Of a stretch of 17,534 nt of DNA, positions 12,773 to 17,534 are shown one piece after another (the stretch's first letter is position 1; each line of letters begins with the position of its first letter). The position numbers and the translations under genes are program-made. A model generated the notes under the pieces. That model was given only the letters and a program-made list of their open reading frames with translations, did no database searches and had not been told where the DNA came from. Location: positions 1 through 17,534 of the forward strand of contig CASPAC010000026.1 in the NCBI GenBank assembly GCA_949419965.1, in the 5' to 3' direction. The stretch comes from Bacteroidales bacterium. GTDB taxonomy: Bacteria > Bacteroidota > Bacteroidia > Bacteroidales > Rikenellaceae.

Positions 12773-12819
12773 CGAGTTGTAAAGCGCAGCGGAAATGCTG
12801 CCGAAAACCCGAATCCGCA

Positions 12820-15525
12820 ATGAAGAAATTCGTCCGCGTCGCGGCCGCGGTCATCGCCGTGCTGCTGGCCGTCGCCATCGTGGCGCCCATGGCGCTGCGG
12901 GGCAAGATCGCCGCGATCGTCAAACACGAAGCCAACGAGTTGCTGCAGGCCCGTCTCGACTTCGAAAAGCTGGACATCAGCCTGCTGCGCCACCTGCCCC
13001 ATGCGTCGCTGGAGATCCGGGGGCTGACGCTCGTGGGCGTCGGGAGGTTCGAGGGCGACACGATCGCGGCCGCCGAGCGCATCTCGGTGGTCGTCGATCT
13101 CTTTTCGCTCTTCGGCGACGAGGGCTTCGAAGTAACCAAGATCATCCTCGCCTCGCCCGAGCTCCACGCCCGCAAACTGGCCGACGGCGCCGTAAACTGG
13201 GATGTCATGAAACCCGCGGAGGAGACTCCCGGCGAGGAGGAGCCGGCGGCGGCCGAACCTTCGGCGTTCCGGCTGCGCATCCGCGACTTCCGCATCTCCG
13301 ACGCCTGCATCCGCTACGAGGACGATTCCTCGCGCATGCGTTTTTACACCGAGCCCCTGTCGCTGCGGCTGCGGGGCGACATGTCGGCCGCACGGACCGA
13401 CCTCGCGCTGAAACTCGACGCCTCGCGCATCCGTTTCGTCTCGGGCGGCGTGCCGCTGCTGAGCGGTGCCGAAGCCGAGGTCGAGGCCACCATCGCCGCC
13501 GATCTGGAGAACAACCGATTTACCTTCACCGACAATACGTTCCGTCTGAACGCCATCGTCCTGTCGCTCGACGGCTGGGCCCAGCTCAAGGAGAACGGCG
13601 CCGTGGCCATGGACGTTTCGGCCGGATGCGGCAAAGTTCAGTTCAAGGACGTGCTTTCGCTCATTCCGGCGTTCTATACCAAGGAGTTCCGCAGCCTTTC
13701 GGCTTCGGGCGAGCTTTCGCTGGCCGTGTGGGCCAAGGGCGAACTGGCCGGTTCGCAGCTTCCCGCCTTCGGCGTGAAAGGCGAGGTACACAACGGTAGT
13801 TTCCAATATTCGTCGCTGCCGAAAGCCGTGACCGACATCGAGATCGTCGCCGGAGTCTCCAATCCGGGCGGTACGATGAACGCTACGGTGATCGATCTTT
13901 CGAAATGTTCGCTCCGCATGGCTGGCAATTCGCTTGCCGCCACGTTTCATGCCGCCAACATCGTGAGCGATCCGTCGTTCCGCGCGTCGGTCGCCGGCAA
14001 GGTCGATCTGGGAGCAGTCCGCGAGGTCTATCCCCTCGACAAGGAGGTCGATCTGGGCGGTATCATCACGGCCGATCTCAAGGTCTCGGGCCGCATGTCC
14101 GACATCGAGAAGCAGCGCTACGAACGCATGGCCGCTTCGGGGACGTTCGTCGTCGAGCAGCTCGATCTCACGGTGCCCAATCTGCCGGCCGTTCACCTCA
14201 AGCGCGCCGCCGCGACCATCACGCCGCGCGCCATGACGCTGGGCGAACTGGGCGTGACGGTGGGCCGCAGCGATCTGTCGGCCAAGGGACAGCTTGCCGG
14301 CTACCTGGGCTATCTGCTGCGCGGCGACAAGCTGTCGGGGCGTCTCTACGTCCGGTCCGGTCTGCTCGATCTCAATGAAATCATGGCGGCGATGCCCGCT
14401 TCCGAGACGGAGGCTCCGGCGGCTGCGGAGCCGATCCGGGCGATCGAGGTGCCCAAGAATCTCGACCTTTCGTTCAATGCCGAGTTGCAGAAGATTCTTT
14501 TCAACAAGATGACCATCGACAACCTGGCCGGCGAAATGCGCGTGGCCGACGGTGCGCTCTCGCTCGACCGTCTGACGATGGGGCTTTTCGGCGGCAAGGC
14601 GTCGGCGTCGGGGCGCTACTCCACGGCGGCCGATCCTGCGCGCCCGGCGTTGAAACTCGATCTGTCGCTGGCGGGAGCATCGTTCGCACAGACGTTCGAC
14701 GAACTGGAGATGGTGCGGCAGCTCGTGCCGATCTTCGCCGAAACCGGCGGCGACTACTCGCTCTCGCTCGACATGAACGCGAAGCTCGATTCGACCATGT
14801 CGCCCGATCTGCAGTCGATCGACGCCACGGGCGAGATCCGTTCGGCCAACATCCGTGTACAGAACATCGCGGCCTTCGATGCGCTGGCCAAGGCGATCAA
14901 CAACGACAAGCTGCGCCGGATCGAAGCCCGGGACGTGGCGATCCGCTTCGCCATCCGCAACGGCCGCATCGCCACGCAGCCGTTCGATCTGAAGCTGGCG
15001 GGCACCGACGTCAACCTGTCGGGATCCACGGGGCTCGACCGGACCATCGACTATACGGCCAGAGTCTCGATGCCGGCATCGGCTGCGGGCGGCGTTCTGG
15101 AGACGCTGAACGTCAAGATCGGCGGCACTTTCTCCTCGCCCAAGATTACGTTGGGCGTCAAGGAGGCGGCCGAGGAGGCGATCAAGAACGTCGTCGACCA
15201 GCAGATTCAGAAACTCACCGGCAGCGAGTCGCTGGCCGAGGAGGTCGACAAGCAGAAAGAGAACCTGCGGGCCGAAATCGACAAACAGGCCGAGAACCTG
15301 CGCGAAGAGGCCAGGAAAGCGGGCGAGAAACTCGTTTCGGCGGCGCAGAGCCAGCGCGACAAATTGGTGGAGGAAGCCTCCAAGAAGGGCGCTTTGGCCA
15401 AGTTGGCTGCCGGGAAGGCGGGCGACAAGCTCGTTTCCGAAGCGGAGAAGCAGGCCGCCAATCTCTCCGCCGAGGCCGAAAAGCAGATCGTCAGACTCAA
15501 CGAGAAACTTTCCGCCAACGAGTAG
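12820..15525 (+). CDS. AsmA family protein with C-terminal coiled coil
   Basis: This 901-residue protein has one N-terminal membrane anchor (about 3-25, KKFVRVAAAVIAVLLAVAIV). A very long, beta-rich periplasmic region follows. It starts with the AsmA-type LLRHLPHASLEIRGLTL near 55-71, and a later AsmA_2-like part ends with VNLSGSTGLDRTIDYTARV. AsmA-like proteins form long grooved beta structures linked to lipid transport between membranes and outer-membrane assembly. From about residue 795 the chain changes to a charged helical tail with repeats such as DKQKENLRAE, DKQAENLREE and EAEKQAANLS, likely a coiled coil. The ATG at 12820 is used because the ATG at 12748 lies inside the promoter. The gene is monocistronic and ends at a hairpin at 15548. 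Confidence 0.92.
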   Translation: MKKFVRVAAAVIAVLLAVAIVAPMALRGKIAAIVKHEANELLQARLDFEKLDISLLRHLPHASLEIRGLTLVGVGRFEGDTIAAAERISVVVDLFSLFGDEGFEVTKIILASPELHARKLADGAVNWDVMKPAEETPGEEEPAAAEPSAFRLRIRDFRISDACIRYEDDSSRMRFYTEPLSLRLRGDMSAARTDLALKLDASRIRFVSGGVPLLSGAEAEVEATIAADLENNRFTFTDNTFRLNAIVLSLDGWAQLKENGAVAMDVSAGCGKVQFKDVLSLIPAFYTKEFRSLSASGELSLAVWAKGELAGSQLPAFGVKGEVHNGSFQYSSLPKAVTDIEIVAGVSNPGGTMNATVIDLSKCSLRMAGNSLAATFHAANIVSDPSFRASVAGKVDLGAVREVYPLDKEVDLGGIITADLKVSGRMSDIEKQRYERMAASGTFVVEQLDLTVPNLPAVHLKRAAATITPRAMTLGELGVTVGRSDLSAKGQLAGYLGYLLRGDKLSGRLYVRSGLLDLNEIMAAMPASETEAPAAAEPIRAIEVPKNLDLSFNAELQKILFNKMTIDNLAGEMRVADGALSLDRLTMGLFGGKASASGRYSTAADPARPALKLDLSLAGASFAQTFDELEMVRQLVPIFAETGGDYSLSLDMNAKLDSTMSPDLQSIDATGEIRSANIRVQNIAAFDALAKAINNDKLRRIEARDVAIRFAIRNGRIATQPFDLKLAGTDVNLSGSTGLDRTIDYTARVSMPASAAGGVLETLNVKIGGTFSSPKITLGVKEAAEEAIKNVVDQQIQKLTGSESLAEEVDKQKENLRAEIDKQAENLREEARKAGEKLVSAAQSQRDKLVEEASKKGALAKLAAGKAGDKLVSEAEKQAANLSAEAEKQIVRLNEKLSANE

Positions 15526-15547
15526 TCTTTATTATATAGTATAAAGG

Positions 15548-15577
15548 GAAGCAGGGGCCTTGCGGGGCCTCTGCTTC
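15548..15577. terminator. Shared bidirectional terminator hairpin
   Basis: A 12-bp stem with one G-U pair (15548-15559 with 15566-15577, GAAGCAGGGGCC against GGCCTCTGCTTC) has a 6-base loop. It lies between the convergent AsmA and winged-helix genes, 22 and 20 bases from their stops. T tracts are moderate on both sides (TCGTTTG on plus; CTTTATACTATATAAT on minus). Confidence 0.7.
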
Positions 15578-15597
15578 TCGTTTGCGGATGCGGCGGG

Positions 15598-15882
15598 TCA
15601 CTTCCGGATGTAGGTTTCGAGCGCGGCGACGTATGCCGCGAATGCATCGCGTCCGGCGGCGGTCATGCGGCAGACCGTGCGGGGCATCTTGCCGCGGAAG
15701 CACTTTTCGACCGTTATGTAGCCCGCCTTGGCCAGTTTGTCGAGCTGCACCGATAGATTGCCTGCCGTGGCCCCGGTCTGCTCGCGCAGGAAGACGAAAT
15801 CGGCGCTCTCGACGCCCAGCAGGACCGACATCACGGCCAGCCGCAGCGCGGAGTGCAGGAGCGGATCGAGTTCACTGAACAT
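15598..15882 (-). CDS. Winged-helix transcriptional regulator (HTH_34-like)
   Basis: The 94-residue protein is a lone winged-helix domain. A helical N-terminus (LDPLLHSALRLAVMSVLLG) leads to the recognition region LREQTGATAGNLSVQLDKLAKAGYI (about 33-57). The wing is VEKCFRGKMPRTVCRMTAAGRDAF. This is the pattern of the HTH_34/MarR-like 'winged helix DNA-binding' proteins that occur next to membrane proteins in Bacteroidota. It should bind DNA as a dimer; ligand and targets are unknown. Its start overlaps the upstream membrane protein gene by 11 bases, so the two are co-translated. Confidence 0.9.
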   Translation of the reverse strand: MFSELDPLLHSALRLAVMSVLLGVESADFVFLREQTGATAGNLSVQLDKLAKAGYITVEKCFRGKMPRTVCRMTAAGRDAFAAYVAALETYIRK

Positions 15883-16510
15883 GGCGCTGCGAGCGATGGT
15901 TGAAGATGTGGCCGGGAACGATCATCATGACGATGAAGACCCCTGCGAAAATCAGAATCTCGAAATTCAGCATCGTTGCGTCGACCCTGCCGGCGGGCAG
16001 CTGCTTCAGATACCGGTCGTAGAGCGGGAAGAGCAGGGTGAGAATCAATCCTGCGTAGCCGCTGACAATGTAGATTTTCGAGCGGACGATGCGCCCTGTA
16101 GCGGTGGTGGCGATGGCCATGATCAGAGCGATCAGCCCGAAAAGACTTGCGCGGTACGACAGTCCGTGGAAGAGGACGAAAGCGAAAACGGGAATCAGCG
16201 CCAGCGATGCGGTTGCCCATACGGCGCTTACGATGCGGTCGATTTCGGTGCGGGGTTCCGTACTTTTCTTGGCGGGAAAGAGACGCGTCAGCAGAAATCC
16301 GACGACAGGAATCAGGAACCAGCTCCATGACCATCCGACCGGGCCGCCGGTTACGTTGACGACGTAGTTGAAGAGCGAAACGGCCACCGTCGTATAACCC
16401 CAGATGAGGAACGGACGGCCCGAATTGCGGCTCAGCCGGTTACGGGTGTTTTCGATCATGCGGTTGATGAGGGCCAGGCTCTCGGCAGCTTCGGGATGCA
16501 TGTTGTTCAT
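15872..16510 (-). CDS. Multi-pass membrane protein paired with the regulator
   Basis: I recognise no named family in this 212-residue protein. A soluble N-terminus of about 30 residues (MNNMHPEAAESLALINRMIE, then Arg-rich) precedes about six hydrophobic segments, near 34-52, 60-78, 92-113, 121-140, 145-163 and 183-203. The C-terminus is His/Arg-rich (GHIFNHRSQRHVQ). Pairing with an overlapping winged-helix gene suggests that it senses an envelope condition or restrains the regulator, but that is inference. The start at 16510 (MNNM) is chosen; M4 at 16501 is an alternative. It follows the 2TM gene by 36 bases. Confidence 0.85.
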   Translation of the reverse strand: MNNMHPEAAESLALINRMIENTRNRLSRNSGRPFLIWGYTTVAVSLFNYVVNVTGGPVGWSWSWFLIPVVGFLLTRLFPAKKSTEPRTEIDRIVSAVWATASLALIPVFAFVLFHGLSYRASLFGLIALIMAIATTATGRIVRSKIYIVSGYAGLILTLLFPLYDRYLKQLPAGRVDATMLNFEILIFAGVFIVMMIVPGHIFNHRSQRHVQ

Positions 16511-16546
16511 AGCGTTGAGAATTTGAGGACGGAAGTTAGAGATTCT

Positions 16547-16771
16547 TCAATATTGTTCGTCTTTGTCGGTGCCGATCCGGTGGTGGATAAGCGAAATTGC
16601 CAGACTGAGACCCCAGCCGGCGATGATCCAGAGGACCCACCAGTGGTCGGGCGAGGTCATCCGGTTGACGAAAGTCAGAAAGACGCAGACGATCACGAAC
16701 GTACTTGCGTGGCGGACGAAGCGGCGCGGAATCTTGCGGGCGGTCGTTTTGCCGGGAGGTTTTGTTTTCAT
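16547..16771 (-). CDS. Small 2TM-domain membrane protein
   Basis: The 74-residue protein has a very basic N-terminus (KTKPPGKTTARKIPRRFVRH) and two hydrophobic helices (about 22-38 and 44-62). They are joined by the Trp-rich turn DHWWVLWIIAGWG. This layout matches the 2TM domain (PF13239) found in Bacteroidota, sometimes beside LytTR or winged-helix regulators. Its function is unknown. It is the first gene of a three-gene unit with a strong promoter about 35 bases upstream; the ATG at 16771 gives a leader of about 30 bases. Confidence 0.82.
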   Translation of the reverse strand: MKTKPPGKTTARKIPRRFVRHASTFVIVCVFLTFVNRMTSPDHWWVLWIIAGWGLSLAISLIHHRIGTDKDEQY

Positions 16772-16805
16772 ATGGAAGGGGTTTCAAGAGGATTGTTTTT
16801 TTTTG

Positions 16806-16836
16806 CAAATATAAAGTAGTTTATTTTATAAACAAA
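16806..16836 (-). promoter_or_regulatory. Promoter of the 2TM-membrane-regulator operon
   Basis: On the minus strand TTTG (16836-16833), a 19-base spacer and TATATTTG (16813-16806) match the consensus exactly within very A/T-rich DNA. Transcription would start near 16801, about 30 bases before the ATG at 16771. Confidence 0.82.
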
Positions 16837-17248
16837 AAAATTATAGAAATTTTTCACATCCTACGTCGGGGCTGGTTCGCACGGGCTTTGCCGAAGCCGG
16901 GAAAACCGTTGGAATTCGTGTCCCGAGCATTTTTTTTGCAGGTTCTTGATTGCAGGTTGAATGACAGGGATTCTTCTTTGCCGGTTTCTTGCAGTCTTTC
17001 CGCTTGCTTTGCTATGTGTCTTTTTGGGGAGTCCTCCCTTTCCCGAGTCCGGCATTATCGCGTCATATTTCGGCAACAATGCTATGTGTTTTGTCGGGGC
17101 GGCCGACGCTTCTTCTTCCAAGTCGGTTGTTTTTGTAGTGTCCGCTCGCACAGAGATTCTGCATTTATCTCCGATGCTGCATTTTTCGGGGCGGCTGCGG
17201 GGATTGCGCTTTACGTGAGCTGCCCGAAGAAAGTTTTGTACACAGAAC

Positions 17249-17276
17249 CTTTCACTTTTCACCTCTCACCTTTACC
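17249..17276 (+). repeat. Degenerate heptamer array, four units
   Basis: The units CTTTCAC, TTTTCAC, CTCTCAC and CTTTACC keep the same 7-base period and a TTCAC-like core as the array at 5323-5392, but are more diverged. Confidence 0.45.
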
Positions 17277-17457
17277 TTTGAAAAGGCAACTTCACACCCG
17301 GAGTGACAAGGGTTACGGCTTTTGTCAGAGAGGTAGTAGATTCAGCAGTCCGCTGGCGGCGTAATGGCGCGAGGGGATTACGGAAAATTGTTTTTTTTGT
17401 TGTTCGGCGTTTTTAGTTAGCAGCCGCCCGGTTTTGATAGTGGGGCCGCAGATGTTC

Positions 17458-17517
17458 TCGTGCCGAAGCCAGCGGAGGGAATTCTGCGAGCCTCCGCAGG
17501 GCGGGGCTTCGGCTCGC
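17458..17517 (-). repeat. Dispersed 60-bp GC-rich element, copy 2
   Basis: This is the inverted copy of 8049-8108. It can fold into a nested hairpin: GCCGAAGCC (17462-17470) pairs with GGCTTCGGC (17505-17513), and GCGGAGG (17472-17478) with CCTCCGC (17491-17497). Alternatively TGCGAGCC (17485-17492) pairs with GGCTCGCA (17511-17518). Confidence 0.75.
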
Positions 17518-17534
17518 ACGGCTGAAGCCGGATT

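Larger units (their letters stand above)
16772..17534. other. Gene-free region right of the 2TM operon
   Basis: After the 2TM promoter I see no supported gene up to the window end. Open frames here (for example 16961-17218 plus) have mixed codon use, no domain and no promoter. The region holds a degenerate heptamer array (17249-17276), a T8 run near 17392 and the second copy of the dispersed 60-bp element. GGTTCGCACGGGCTTTGCCG at 16871 resembles the sequence at 17511 that continues out of the window, which suggests more copies of a repeat family. Confidence 0.6.

Noticed and set aside
12748..12819. Upstream ATG at 12748 as the start of the AsmA gene
   Set aside because: It lies inside the promoter, before the predicted transcription start; the 24 extra residues are Cys/Lys-rich and precede a clean membrane anchor.
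16961..17218. 85-codon plus frame with a hydrophobic N-terminus
   Set aside because: Codon use is unlike the other genes, there is no promoter or recognisable domain, and T-rich DNA explains the hydrophobic residues.

Overview
The window reads as chromosome of a GC-rich Bacteroidota, most likely an Alistipes-like member of the Rikenellaceae. This is inferred from the high-GC, GC3-rich genes, several promoters matching the Bacteroides-type consensus TTTG-N19-21-TAnnTTTG, a tRNA without encoded CCA, and gene families typical of gut Bacteroidales. No phage, plasmid, IS element, CRISPR array or RNA operon is visible. The content is mostly housekeeping and transport genes. The unusual material lies in the intergenic DNA.

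Layout, left to right. (1) 2-270: the end of a FISUMP-like surface-protein reading frame that has lost its stop codon. (2) 324-1196 (-): an HdeD/DUF308 membrane protein and tRNA-Leu(UAG), each with its own terminator. (3) 1557-2883 (+): a membrane-anchored coiled-coil protein followed closely by a VOC/glyoxalase-like enzyme. (4) 3185-5321 (+): a YrdC-type threonylcarbamoyl-AMP synthase translationally coupled to a hot-dog thioesterase, then an EamA-type exporter. (5) 5534-5725 (+): a 63-residue basic Ser/Thr/Ala-rich protein with a strong terminator. (6) 5823-7820 (-): a three-domain DsbD. (7) 7821-8529: a divergent intergenic region full of direct repeats (2 x 73 bp, about 2.6 x 85 bp), a heptamer array and dispersed repeats. 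(8) 8530-10277 (+): a ZIP metal transporter coupled by ATGA to a Ca2+/Na+ antiporter. (9) 12721-10253 (-): an operon alkD-like, Dpm1-like glycosyltransferase, mutY. (10) 12820-15525 (+): a large AsmA-family protein with a coiled-coil tail, divergent from the alkD operon. (11) 16771-15598 (-): a 2TM-domain protein, a multi-pass membrane protein and a winged-helix regulator. (12) 16840-17534: apparently gene-free DNA with dispersed repeats.

Functional links are modest. DsbD supplies periplasmic reducing power. The ZIP/antiporter pair handles divalent cations. The alkD and mutY products are two base-excision glycosylases in one transcript. The 2TM/membrane/winged-helix set looks like a small envelope-linked regulatory cassette.

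The most notable observation is in the dsbD/zupT intergenic region. Two unrelated tandem repeats, one beside each divergent gene, both place a CAAATAAATTTG dyad carrying the -33 TTTG, and both lose repeat identity exactly at the -7 box. Each gene therefore has duplicated upstream promoter modules stacked behind a single good -7 element. Also notable are two interlocked divergent promoters at 12726-12772, with a predicted leaderless alkD mRNA, and a family of 7-bp-period arrays at several intergenic sites. All calls are from reading the sequence; no database search was possible.
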